DNA of 64,000 nt from Seonamhaeicola algicola (GTDB lineage Bacteria; Bacteroidota; Bacteroidia; Flavobacteriales; Flavobacteriaceae). Made by a program: the position numbers and the translations under genes. Below the pieces are notes generated by a model. That model saw only the letters and a list, made by a program, of their open reading frames with translations, was not told where the DNA came from and ran no database searches. Positions within the stretch are counted from its first letter, which is position 1, and every line of letters begins with the position of its first letter. The stretch is from positions 124,001 through 188,000 of the forward strand of contig NZ_VOSC01000007.1 in the NCBI RefSeq assembly GCF_007997385.1, given 5' to 3'. Positions 26,778 to 38,100 of the stretch are shown piece after piece.

Positions 26778-28343
26778 ATGCGGTTACATAAAAAAACACG
26801 CCAATTATTATTTGTTTTAAGTTTAGGTTTAGCTCTAAACTTAAATGCCCAAAACACAAAAAAGGAGCCATACAAAGCTACTTGGGAATCTGTTAACACC
26901 GTAAATGCTACACCAGATTGGTTTCAAGATGCTAAGTTTGGTATTTATGCCCATTGGGGACCTGTAAGTAATGCTTTTGTAGGAAGCGACCCTAATACTT
27001 GGTATGCCGGTTGGCACGGAATGAAAATGTATGAAGATGGAAAAAAAGTACCTACCAAAAACGGAAAACCATCAAATAACTACATTCACCACAAAAAGAA
27101 ATATGGAAATCCAAAAAAATACGGATATAAACACATAATTGAAGAGTTTAACCCTTCTGGTTTTGATGCTAAAGCTTGGGCCGAATTATTTGCTAAATCT
27201 GGTGCTAAATTTGCTGGACCAGTAGCCATGCATCATGATAATTTTGCTATGTGGGATGCAAAATCTACACGTTGGAATTCTATGAATTATGGAGGCATAG
27301 ATCCTTCGGCTGAATTGAAAAAAGAAATTGAAGCTAGAGGCATGAAATTTATGGGGTCTTTCCACCACGCATTTACATGGAAATACTTTGCACCTGCACA
27401 CGCTCATGGAGGTATAAACCCAAAAGATTATGACTTATACACCAACCCACACCCTTTAGATTCTGATACCCCTGATGCACAATTTTATGCAGATTGGTGG
27501 GCAAAATTAAAAGAATTTATTGACGTTTACCAACCCGATTTAATTTGGTTTGACTGGTGGCTAGAAAACATGACAGAAGAATGTAGAACTGAATTTTTAG
27601 CGTATTATTACAACAAAGGTTTAGAATGGGGAAAAGACGTAGTGGTTTGCTACAAAGAAACTACATTTAATGAAAACGCTGCTGTTAAAGATTATGAAAG
27701 AGGCCGCCCTAACCAACCTAAAGAACATGCTTGGTTAACTGATACGTCTCCTGGTGCTTGGTTTTACAGACCTGGAGCTAAATTTAAAACACCAAATGAA
27801 CTTATTGATATACTTGTTGATATTGTATCTAAAAACGGGTTAATGCTATTAAATGTTCCGCCCAATCCTGATGGAACCATACCCGATGTTATGGTTAATC
27901 TATTAACAGAAATGGGAGCTTGGTTAGAGGTTAATGGTGAAGCTATTTATGGCACAAGACCTTACACTATTTTTGGCGAAGGCCCAACAAGATTACCAGA
28001 AGGTGGCCATAAAGTTGAAAAATTAAAAATTGAATATACCAATAAAGATATTAGATTTACTAAAAAATCAGATAAAGTGTTTTATGCCATAGTAATGGAT
28101 AAACCTTCTGAAAAAACAGTTATTAAATCTTTTAGCAAACAAATTGGTCTTTTAAATTCAAAAATTGAAAACATTGAACTTTTAGGCAGTAATGAAACTA
28201 TTACTTGGGAAAGAAATGACGAAGGGCTTATAATTAATGCTGCAAAAAACTACCCTTCAAATTACGCTCATGCCTATAAAATAACGCTTGAAGGTTATAC
28301 TGAAAACAATATTGGTGGCGCTGTTGATGCTCATGTTGATTAA
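26778..28343 (+). CDS. GH29 alpha-L-fucosidase-like enzyme, exported
   Basis: A 521-residue protein with a signal peptide (1-24, LNLNAQ). GH29 signs are YAHWGPVSN near residue 58, the His152-His153-Asp pocket motif (AMHHDNFAMW), RWNSMN near 165, and the nucleophile candidate Asp259 in DLIWFDWW. The barrel is followed by a beta domain containing LLNVPPNPDGTIP and a C-terminal segment VEKLKIEYTNKDIRF. It may release alpha-L-fucose or alpha-L-galactose. It is transcribed away from the hybrid regulator gene, ends in a strong terminator at 28371-28401, and carries a predicted operator of the regulator upstream. It is only loosely similar to the other GH29 protein here, so the two probably split linkages or sulfation states. 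Confidence 0.92.
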   Translation: MRLHKKTRQLLFVLSLGLALNLNAQNTKKEPYKATWESVNTVNATPDWFQDAKFGIYAHWGPVSNAFVGSDPNTWYAGWHGMKMYEDGKKVPTKNGKPSNNYIHHKKKYGNPKKYGYKHIIEEFNPSGFDAKAWAELFAKSGAKFAGPVAMHHDNFAMWDAKSTRWNSMNYGGIDPSAELKKEIEARGMKFMGSFHHAFTWKYFAPAHAHGGINPKDYDLYTNPHPLDSDTPDAQFYADWWAKLKEFIDVYQPDLIWFDWWLENMTEECRTEFLAYYYNKGLEWGKDVVVCYKETTFNENAAVKDYERGRPNQPKEHAWLTDTSPGAWFYRPGAKFKTPNELIDILVDIVSKNGLMLLNVPPNPDGTIPDVMVNLLTEMGAWLEVNGEAIYGTRPYTIFGEGPTRLPEGGHKVEKLKIEYTNKDIRFTKKSDKVFYAIVMDKPSEKTVIKSFSKQIGLLNSKIENIELLGSNETITWERNDEGLIINAAKNYPSNYAHAYKITLEGYTENNIGGAVDAHVD

Positions 28344-28370
28344 CACCCCACTTTTTTATTAAGAAGCTAA

Positions 28371-28401
28371 AAACCTCAGATATTAAATCTGAGGTTTTTT
28401 T
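28371..28401 (+). terminator. Intrinsic terminator after GH29
   Basis: A perfect 10-bp stem (28371-28380 with 28388-28397, arm AAACCTCAGA) with a 7-nt loop, then a U-tract. It closes the GH29 transcript. Confidence 0.85.
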
Positions 28402-28489
28402 ATGAATATTATCACAAATTGCTAATTCATCTTAGTAATCACAAAAAAGAAAGTTTATTCTCTCTTTTTAAAAATAAAACACACACTTA

Positions 28490-28531
28490 ATCGATTATTT
28501 TTGCATTTAAAAGACATTATTCATACGTTTG
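28490..28531 (+). promoter_or_regulatory. Promoter with conserved ATCGATT block for the 1087-residue T9SS protein
   Basis: The block ATCGATTATTTTTGCATTT (28490-28508) contains a -33 TTTG (28500-28503). The -7 element TACGTTTG lies at 28524-28531, 20 nt further on, 39 nt before the start codon. The same block with the same geometry precedes the next paralogue at 32032-32074. Confidence 0.6.
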
Positions 28532-28570
28532 ACGAGTAATTAGCCCCCAAAGCTAAAAACTTAACCAACC

Positions 28571-31500
28571 ATGAAAATAATTGTCCCTCTCTCAAGGTAT
28601 TTGCCTTTGCAAATATTATTGTGCTTCGGTACACTAATATTTTCACAAAATAATATAGCCCAGAACTACACAGGCACTGATGGTAATATTGTTTGGAATA
28701 CTTCTGAAAATGCAAATTTTAACAATAACGTACTAGTAATTGGTAGAGATGATGCATCAAACTTTAATAAAAAACAATCTCATTTCTCAAATGATAATAT
28801 AACTATTGGTATAAAAACCATAGCAACTTCAAACCAGAAAAACACCGAAACCTTTTTTAATAATAAAAGTTTTATTGCATGTGGGCATAATAATAAAAGT
28901 ACATTATCAGCATCTACAATAACCATAAATTACAGCGCTTCAACACCTAACACCACAACCAATGTAAGTGCTATACCTATTGCAAGAATTTGGAAATTTA
29001 TTGTTACTGATACTGTACCCACAATTAAAGTTTCAATTCCTGAACATTTAGTTGCAAACACAAAAAACAGCAATAGTGCTTATGTAATGTTAATTGCTAA
29101 TGATGAAAACTTTACAAGCCATGTTACATCTGTAACGTTAAAAGCCAACAACACAAACCTTGAAACTAGCTTCTATTTTACAGGCACTAAATATGTAACG
29201 TTTGCATCAACACACATAACACCTGAAATTCCTAGAGCAGCTGCATTTTACAACGCCAATTCATTTTTAAGTGCTGGTAATGTTCACAATTTAAACAATA
29301 CTAGTTTTACACTTAGTGGCTGGGTTAAATTGGCTTCTAATGGCAACTTTGATGTGGTATCAAAACTTAACAATACCAATGGTTATGCTGTTTCCACAAC
29401 AACCAACAATACATTTAAGTTTTCTTGGAAAAACAATAACATTAGCTATAATATTGAAGCTTCAACAGCTATTTTAAAAAATCAGTGGCATCATTTTGCA
29501 GTAACTTACAATGGTAATAATAATATGTTTAAATTGTATGTTGACGGTGTTTTAGATAATGAAACCTCAACAAAACCAGCTATACAAAATAGTACCGATG
29601 CCCATTTTTTAATAGGCGCATCAAACCATAAAACCCCTAAAAACCATTTTAAAGGTAGTATTGATGAAGTTAGAATTTGGAAAACGGCCTTAACCAATAG
29701 CCAAATTCAGTTTATCATGAATCAAGAAATTAAACAAGACGCTCAGTTTAATGTTGCTGGTAAAGTGCTACCTGCTTCAATACAAAAAAATGATATTAAT
29801 ATAATTTCATGGAACAATTTATTGGGCTACTACCCTATGAACGTTTTGGTTTTTGGAAGTGTAAAAGACGCATCAAAATACAATAATGATGCTTCAATGA
29901 TTAATTTTAAAAGTTTAGAACCTCAAACAGCCCCAATACCTTACCAAACTGCGCAAACTGGACATTGGGATAACCCAAACACCTGGCTTAACGGAAATGT
30001 ACAGTACATACCTGGTGCTAAATCTTGTAGCTTTTCTAATCAAACCATTAACAATACCATAGCTGTAATTAACCACAATGTTACTTTAAGTAATGATAAC
30101 AACAGTTTAATTCCTGCACAAAACAATGGCGAAAGGCGTGTATTGGGCTTACTTATTAACCCAAGAGCTAAACTGGTTTTAACTGGTAATAATAACAACA
30201 AAACTGGGTTTGCCTTAACTGTTACACATTATTTAAAAATTAACGGCTCTATTGATTTAGAAGGCGAATCTCAACTCATTCAAACGCTTGGTAGTTATTA
30301 TGACACAAGTGGTATAGGCTATTTAGAAAGAGACCAACAAGGTACTGCCAATACGTATAAATATGATTATTGGTCATCACCTGTTGCTCCTACTAGTAAT
30401 GCCAATTATACCGCAAAAAATGTTATAAATAATGTAGGTTTTTTAACTTCAGGGTATAATGGTAGCGCTTCGCCAGTTAAAAATGCAGACTATTGGATTT
30501 GGAAATATGCTAATAACCCTAACATAAATTGCTCACAATGGCAACACGTACGTAGTACGGGTGCAATTGCCGCTGGTGAGGGCTTTACTATGAAGGGCCC
30601 TGGAACAAATAATACCAATCAAAATTACGTGTTTAAAGGGCAACCTAATAATGGTGATATTACCTTAAGCATTGTTGCTAATAACAATTATTTAATTGGA
30701 AATCCGTACCCATCTGCTATTAATGCCGATGTGTTTATAAAAAATAATATATCTGTTTTTAATGGCGGAAACAATACCTCTAACATTATAAATGGCGCTA
30801 TTTATTATTGGGATCATTTTGCTGTAAATTCACATCAACCTTCAGAGTATAGTGGCGGTTATGCAATGTACACTTTAATGGGAGGTGTTAAAGCACTTAC
30901 ACACAATTTGCGCTTAAACACAGCAAATGCACCTCAAACAAAGGTGCCTAAAAAGTACATTCCTATTGGGCAAGGGTTTATTGTGTCTTCAACAGTAAAT
31001 AGTAGTACAAATACCCCTGTTGTTAATGGCGGAAACATTATTTTTAACAATAATCAAAGGGCTTTTAAAAAAGAAGAAGCGCATGATGAGTCTGTTGAAA
31101 AATTAATTAAAACCACCAAAGTAATTAATAGTAATGATACTACTGATGCCCGACAAAAATTACGTTTATTAGCGAGTACTCCAACAGGGTATCACCGTCA
31201 ATTACTTTTAGGAGCAGATACTAAGGCAACTAGCAATTTTGATTTAGGCTATGAAGGTGCTTTAATAGAAAACAACAAAGAAGATGCCTACTGGTTATTA
31301 AATAATTCAAAATTAATAATACAAGCTGTAAACACTATAAACAGTAGCCAAACAGTAGCTCTAGGCACTAAAATAAATAAAGCAGGAAACATTACTTTTA
31401 AACTAGATGAACTTATTAATTTTGATAATGAAACACAAGTAATTTTACATGACAAAGACCTTGATATATTTCACAATTTAAACACTTCAAATTATGAAAC

Positions 31501-31834
31501 ATATATTACTGCTGGTGAACATTTGCAACGCTTTGAATTAACCTTTGTAAATACCTCAAACAAAACATTAAGTAACAATGATTTTGAAGAGCAAACCAAT
31601 GCTTCTATTTTATATTCAAATAAAAAAGGGCGCTTAATAATAAATAACCCAAAACATAGTAACATTACATCTATTCAAGTATATTCGCTTTTAGGTAAAT
31701 TAATTACAAACAATAAAAAAGTTGAAACCTCAGGCTATTTAGAAATAAGCTTACCTAAAATAGTTCCGGGTGTTTATATTGCTACTGTAGAAATTAATGG
31801 TAAGCGTATTACTAAAAAATTCACAAAAAATTAG
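28571..31834 (+). CDS. LamG-domain T9SS-secreted surface protein, shorter paralogue
   Basis: A 1087-residue protein with a signal sequence (about 1-26, cleavage near IFSQ). An N-terminal segment holds the IGRDDAS motif (about 40-200). A LamG/concanavalin-A-like lectin domain lies at about 223-395 (WVKLASNGNFDVVSK, WHHFAVTYNG, GSIDEVRIWKT). A long repeat-poor region follows, with GHWDNPNTWLNGNV, LERDQQGTANTY and GNPYPSAI. The final 60 or so residues are a T9SS-type sorting domain (IQVYSLLGKLITN to ITKKFTKN). It matches the C-terminal half of the next protein nearly end to end. The function is unknown. A surface adhesin or glycan-binding role is possible. No catalytic motif is seen. Confidence 0.75.
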   Translation: MKIIVPLSRYLPLQILLCFGTLIFSQNNIAQNYTGTDGNIVWNTSENANFNNNVLVIGRDDASNFNKKQSHFSNDNITIGIKTIATSNQKNTETFFNNKSFIACGHNNKSTLSASTITINYSASTPNTTTNVSAIPIARIWKFIVTDTVPTIKVSIPEHLVANTKNSNSAYVMLIANDENFTSHVTSVTLKANNTNLETSFYFTGTKYVTFASTHITPEIPRAAAFYNANSFLSAGNVHNLNNTSFTLSGWVKLASNGNFDVVSKLNNTNGYAVSTTTNNTFKFSWKNNNISYNIEASTAILKNQWHHFAVTYNGNNNMFKLYVDGVLDNETSTKPAIQNSTDAHFLIGASNHKTPKNHFKGSIDEVRIWKTALTNSQIQFIMNQEIKQDAQFNVAGKVLPASIQKNDINIISWNNLLGYYPMNVLVFGSVKDASKYNNDASMINFKSLEPQTAPIPYQTAQTGHWDNPNTWLNGNVQYIPGAKSCSFSNQTINNTIAVINHNVTLSNDNNSLIPAQNNGERRVLGLLINPRAKLVLTGNNNNKTGFALTVTHYLKINGSIDLEGESQLIQTLGSYYDTSGIGYLERDQQGTANTYKYDYWSSPVAPTSNANYTAKNVINNVGFLTSGYNGSASPVKNADYWIWKYANNPNINCSQWQHVRSTGAIAAGEGFTMKGPGTNNTNQNYVFKGQPNNGDITLSIVANNNYLIGNPYPSAINADVFIKNNISVFNGGNNTSNIINGAIYYWDHFAVNSHQPSEYSGGYAMYTLMGGVKALTHNLRLNTANAPQTKVPKKYIPIGQGFIVSSTVNSSTNTPVVNGGNIIFNNNQRAFKKEEAHDESVEKLIKTTKVINSNDTTDARQKLRLLASTPTGYHRQLLLGADTKATSNFDLGYEGALIENNKEDAYWLLNNSKLIIQAVNTINSSQTVALGTKINKAGNITFKLDELINFDNETQVILHDKDLDIFHNLNTSNYETYITAGEHLQRFELTFVNTSNKTLSNNDFEEQTNASILYSNKKGRLIINNPKHSNITSIQVYSLLGKLITNNKKVETSGYLEISLPKIVPGVYIATVEINGKRITKKFTKN

Positions 31835-32031
31835 TGCATAATTTAGGGTTATCTATTTTACAAACTTTGAATAAGCTCTTTTAATTTTATTATCTCAAAT
31901 TTTATACTGAGAGATAATATAACAGGCACACCTTACATCTTATTTTAATGTAAAACACTTTAAGTATGAAGAGAAGTAAAGTACTCTTTATTTAACTTTC
32001 CTTATATTTTTGTTAAAACAAAATGCATTTC

Positions 32032-32074
32032 ATCGATTTTTTTTGCGTTTTATGGATTTTAGTATTTATATTTG
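32032..32074 (+). promoter_or_regulatory. Promoter with conserved ATCGATT block for the large T9SS protein
   Basis: The block ATCGATTTTTTTTGCGTTT (32032-32050) matches that at 28490-28508 at 17 of 19 positions. The -33 TTTG is at 32042-32045 and the -7 TATATTTG at 32067-32074, 21 nt apart. The start at 32105 leaves a leader of about 25 nt. Confidence 0.6.
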
Positions 32075-32104
32075 GTGCATTGCTATTTAAACCAACTCTC
32101 TCAC

Positions 32105-35100
32105 ATGAAAAAACTCAATCTCTCAATAGGGTTTTGCATATTTTTGGTATGCGCTCTATTTTCTGAAGGAATATCCTCTCAAACAGTTATTAATTCACAA
32201 ACCTTTGAGTCTGGTACCGGAATATGGTCTCTTTCGGGTAGTGCTACACGTTTGAATAATACAAACCCTTCTTGCGGTGGTAACTACTCAATAAGATTAC
32301 AACAAAATAGTAGCGCACAAATGGTTACTTCACCATTAAACATTACAAGTTTTAATCAAGTTGATATTTCTTTTTGCCATAAAGCCAATAATAATGTTGA
32401 TACAAATGAAGGATTTAATTTAGAGTATTATGATGGAACCTCATGGCATACCTTACAACAATACCGAAGAGGTACTGAATTTACAACAACTGGTAACAAC
32501 AACCCTCATAGTTTTTCATTTAGCATAACTACAGCAAGCTACACATTTTCTACAAACTCAAGATTCAGAATAACAAACAATACCAATGCTAATAATGAAA
32601 GAAATTTTATTGACAACATTACTATTGAAGGCATTAACACAACTCCTACATATTCTAATGTTTCTGTTACTGTTAATTGGCCTAGTTGGTCTGGTGAGAA
32701 TAGAGTTGAAATTTACGAACCCAATGGTACACTAATTACAACTATTGATGATGGATATAATGGTAGCAATGGTTCATATAACAACACATTTAACCTTGGC
32801 TGCCTATTAGATGCTAGCAACTATTATATAGTAATGTATGACAGTTATGGTGATGGTTGGAATGGGGCCGACAACATTACAATAACTGTTGGTGGTTCAA
32901 CGGTTTTAAACATGAGTAATAATAACATATTAACTGGTGCCGGCACTAGTGTAAACTTCAATGTTTCTGGAAGCTCATGTGCCATAAACCCAGAAATTAA
33001 TATTACAGGCAATGGCAATACTATTTTAAATGGAGCTACAACACCAACTTCAACTAATAATACAAGTTTTGGTAATATTGATGTTGCAAGCGGAAGCTTA
33101 ACACATACTTTTACTATTGAAAACTCAGGGATTGCTAACTTAAACCTAACAGGTAGTGCACCTTATGTGTCAATTTCAGGAACCAATGCTTCAGATTTTT
33201 CAGTCACTGTTACACCAAACAATAACATAGCCTCGGGTGATACCACTACTTTTAATATAACATTTAATCCTGGTGCTGTTGGTACAAGAACAGCTACCAT
33301 AACAATAAACAATGATGATAGTGATGAAAGTACATATACTTTTAGCATTGAGGGTAACGGAACAGACCCGTGCGGAAGTACTATTAATACATTTCCTTAT
33401 ACTGAAAATTTTGAAACAAATACTGTAGGCGCCTGGATACAGGATTCTGCTGATAATTTTAACTGGACAGTTAATAACGGTGGTACACCATCATCAAACA
33501 CAGGGCCTAATACAGCAGCACAAGGTTCATATTATATTTTTACTGAAGCCTCAAACCCAAGAAATAACGGCGATGTTACAAATTTAGAAAGTCCTTGCTT
33601 TAACTTAACAACTTTAACAAACCCAGAGTTTTCATTTAGTTATCATATGTATGGCGCCACAATGGGTACATTATATGTTGATATTAGTACAGATAGTGGT
33701 GCTACATTTCCAACAACAATTTGGTCTCAGTCTGGTCAAGTACAAACATCGTATTTTAATGCTTGGACACCGGTTACAATAAACCTTTCTGCTTATACTG
33801 GTCAAACTGTTAAATTAAGACTTAGGGGCGTTATTGGTAATGATTACAGAGGTGATATAGCTGTTGATGATATTGAACTAAGGAATGCTGCGCCTACACC
33901 CGAAATAAATGTAGTAGGAAATGGCATTTCTATTTTTGATGGAGATATAACACCTTCTACCACAGACAATACAGATTTTGGTAATGTTTTAACTACCAGC
34001 ACAACTAAAACACATTTATTTACTATTGAAAACCTAGGTACATCAAACACCTTAACACTATCTGGCGCTAGCCCTTACATTTCTATAACAGGTGCACATG
34101 CGTCTGATTTTACACTAACAACTATACCAAATAATACTATTGCAGCAGGTAGTAGCACCAATTTTGAAATTACTTTCAACCCCAGCAATACAGGTATTAG
34201 AACAGCTATTATTACCATTAATAATAATGATACTGATGAAGGCTCATATACCTTTAACATTCAAGGCTCGGGTGTATTAGGCCCACCACAATACACCGCT
34301 TACTACGAAACTTTTGATAGCAATAATGGCGGGTGGACACCTGTTACATCAACCAATGACACATGGGTTTGGACTAATACTTTTACTACCACTGATGAAA
34401 TAGGAGAAGGTAGCTTTTGGCGAAACTCAAACTATAACTCATATGTAAGTAATACTAACATAGTAATTGAAAGTCCGCAATTAAATTTTAGTGGTTTACA
34501 AAACTTAAAATTTAGTATTGATATTAAATATAACACTGAAAATAATAACGATGGTATGCGAATTTTATATTCGGTGGGTGGTGGCCCATTTACGGTACTA
34601 GGTGCTAGCGGTAGTGGTACAAATTGGTACAATGATAATGTAGCCGCCTTAGGTTCTGATGGTTGGAATAATGATGGCCACACGGCTACCCCAAGCTTTA
34701 CACCGCATAGTCAATTTGGGCAATCTAGCATTGAATTACTTGATGCTATTTTTTCAAACCAAAGTAATGTAAGGTTCAGAATTCAATTTAGTTCTAATGC
34801 TAGTAATAACTATGAAGGCGTTGCCTTTGATAATGTATTAATTGAAGCAGACCCTATTACAAGTTTAAACACACCAACCACTTCACCTGGTAGTGCAGCT
34901 AATAATTTAAGACTTTGGTTAAAAGCAAATGCAGGCATTACAGCTACCGATGGTAATGCTTTAACCCTTTGGGAAGACCAAGCTTTTGATACCGCTTTAG
35001 ATAAAGAAGATGCTACTACTGCCATGTCTGTTGCCCCAACTTACAGAGATAACACCAATAGAAACATAAACTTTAATCCTGCTGTAGATTTTAACCACAA

Positions 35101-38100
35101 TAATTTAGAATACATGAACGGTAAAGGCGGTTTTTACTCAAAAGAATATTTTGTGGTAGTTAAAAGTAATGATGTTGTAAATACCAATACAGGTAGTTTT
35201 AACCCCGGAAGACAGTTTGTTATTGGTGGTCGTTATTCTGATGATTCTTTTCATGAAGACCCTACTGGTTTAGGTTTTGGTAGTGTATCTAGTAGGTATT
35301 CAAATGAAATTATTTCACATAATATCAGTTCATTTCCAAATGGTTCAAGCAGTGCGCCAAATGCAACTTCTTATGGGCGCTCATATTCTTCGGCAACAGA
35401 TGCATTTCAAAATCATCCGTTAATTATTAATGTAAAAACAAATGCTGCTGGTACAGCTTCAGAAATTTATAAAAATGGTAAACAAATTGATAATACTACA
35501 GGTGTTGCTGGTAACGGCGCAAACTTAAACTTTAATGAGTTTAGTAATCTTCAATTTTTAATTGGTATAGGCCGTAGTGGTATTACTGGCCGAACAACCT
35601 CACAAATGAATGGTTTAATTACTGAAATTATTTCATACACATCACCTAACTCGGCTATTAATCAGCAAAAAATTCATTCGTATTTAGCAGTTAAATATGG
35701 TACAACTTTACAAGCTACAAATTCAGTATTAACAAATTATAGAATTAATGATATTAACTATATAGATTCTCAAGGTGTAGTAATTTGGAATACAAATAAT
35801 AACGCTGGCTTTAATTATGATGTTGCTGGTATTGGTAGAGATGATGCATCTTCACTTAACCAAAAACAATCTAAAAGTCAAAATACTGAAACAGATGGTA
35901 CAGGAGCTATTAGTGGCTTAATTACTATTGGTTTATCTAATATTTACAACACTAATAACACAAACATAAGTACAAATACAACAACGCTAAATGATAGAGC
36001 TTTTTTAATGTGGGGAAACAATGGGGCCGATTTAAATTTAACCCCAACTACAATACATGTAGATATGAGTGCGGGTATTTCTGGCTTAAGTACGCCTGTT
36101 TCTCTTACTGCTATGCAACGCGTTTGGAAAATAGTAGAAACGGGTGGCGATGTTCCTTCGTGTAAAATTAAAATACCTGAAAACGCCCTAAGAAACATGA
36201 CGCCTCCTGGTAATTTTTACATGTTTATTTCAAACTCACCTACATTTACACCTACAGCAGATTATAGAATAATGACACCTGATGGTAATGGAAACTTAGA
36301 AACTAACTATAACTTTGATGGTGCTAGCTATATAACTTTTGGTTACGCTCCGCAAATAATTGCTGAACGCTCTATATATTTTGATGGTACTTCTGATTAT
36401 ATTGATGTAGATGATCATTTAGATTTGAATAGTACTGAATTTACAATTTCAGCATGGATTAAAAGAGATGCTGGCACTGTAAATGCTTCAATAGTATCAA
36501 AACGAAATGCTGCAAATACTGAAGGATATGATTTTAGAATTAATGCTTCTGGGCATGTACAGTTTAGTGCAAATGGTGGTGCGCGTTTAGTAACATCGTC
36601 TGTTGCCATTCCAAGTAACAAATGGCATCAAGTAGCTGTAGTTTACAACAGTGGCAGAATTAGACTGTATATTGACGGAGTTGCAGATACTTCTGCTATA
36701 TTTTTTCCAGCACCTATTAGCACTTCGCAATCATTTATAATAGGAGCTGCCGATGGATACGCGCCTAATACAACAAACTTTTTTGCAGGTAATATTGATG
36801 AGGTTAGAGTTTGGAATACAGCTTTATCTGCCAACCAGTTAAGATATATTATGAATCAAGAGCTAATGAACAATGCTTCGTTATTATTAGAATATGGTGA
36901 TGTAATTCCTCAAACGGTTACTAATAATGAAATTAACAGCATTCCGTGGTCAAACTTAGCCGGTTACTACCCAATGCAAGTATTCACATACACTAATACA
37001 AATGACATGTCTGGTAATGAACACCAAGGCGCTTTAAGAAATTTAAATACCGTAGATAGGCAAACCGCACCATTACCGTACAAATCAAACAATAACGGCT
37101 CTTGGGATACAAATACAACATGGCTAAACGGCAATGTACAAACATTACCAAACGCATTATCTATTGTTGATGGATCTGCTATAAATTGGAATATTGTTGA
37201 AATTAATAACAACATATATCTAGGCGCTAATGCAACAGATGTAAGACACAGAAACTGTGCTGTACAAGGTTTAATTATTAACAGTGGTAAACTTACTATA
37301 AATGGAGATACTGCAGCTACAGAAGGCATTGGGCTTACTGTTACACATTATTTAAAACTAGATGGCACTATTGATTTAGAAGGCGAATCGCAATTAATTC
37401 AAACTGAAAATAGTGATTTTGATACTTCAAGTACAGGAAATTTAGAAAGAGACCAACAAGGTACAGCAAACACCTATTTATATAATTATTGGTCTTCACC
37501 TGTATCAACAACTAGTAATGCCAACTACACTGTACCTTCGGTTTTACCAGATTTAAACTTTTTAAGTGCTGGTTATAATGGAACCGCATCACCTATTGCT
37601 GTGGCCGATTATTGGATATGGAAATATTCAAACAGAACCAGTAATACCTATTCTGAATGGCAACATGTGCGCAGTTCTGGTACATTAGCCGTTGGCGAAG
37701 GTTTTACTATGAAAGGCCCCGGAACTAGTGGAACAAACCAAAATTATGTATTTAATGGGCAGCCAAATAATGGCGATATAAACCTTATAATTTCTGCTGG
37801 CAATGATTATTTAACTGGAAATCCATACCCTTCGGCTTTAGATGCTAATGAATTTATTTTAGACAATTTAGGCACTATAAGTGGTGGCCGCAACCCAAGT
37901 GGTAACATAATTAATGGCGCCCTTTATTTCTGGGATCATTTTGCTGTTAACTCACATAATTTAGCCGAATATCAAGGTGGTTATGCTACGTATACTTTAA
38001 TTGGTGGTATTGTAGCAATTTCAAACGATTTAAGAATAAATGCTTCGGGGCTTTTAGGTATTAATCAACCTGAACGTTATATTCCTGTTGGGCAAGGTTT

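Noticed and set aside
31889-31918. Inverted repeat ATTATCTC/GAGATAAT after the 1087-residue protein gene as a terminator
   Set aside because: Stem is short and AT-rich with a 14-nt loop and no U-tract, so I do not call it. No strong terminator is visible between the two surface-protein genes.
32072-32104. TTG start for the giant surface protein 11 codons upstream of the ATG
   Set aside because: The TTG is part of the predicted -7 element TATATTTG, and the extra residues precede a clean signal peptide that starts at the ATG at 32105.
36967-37329. Open frame of 120 codons on the minus strand inside the giant surface protein gene
   Set aside because: It lies entirely within a well-supported coding frame, has no recognisable domain, and is one of many antisense frames there that follow from the codon composition.
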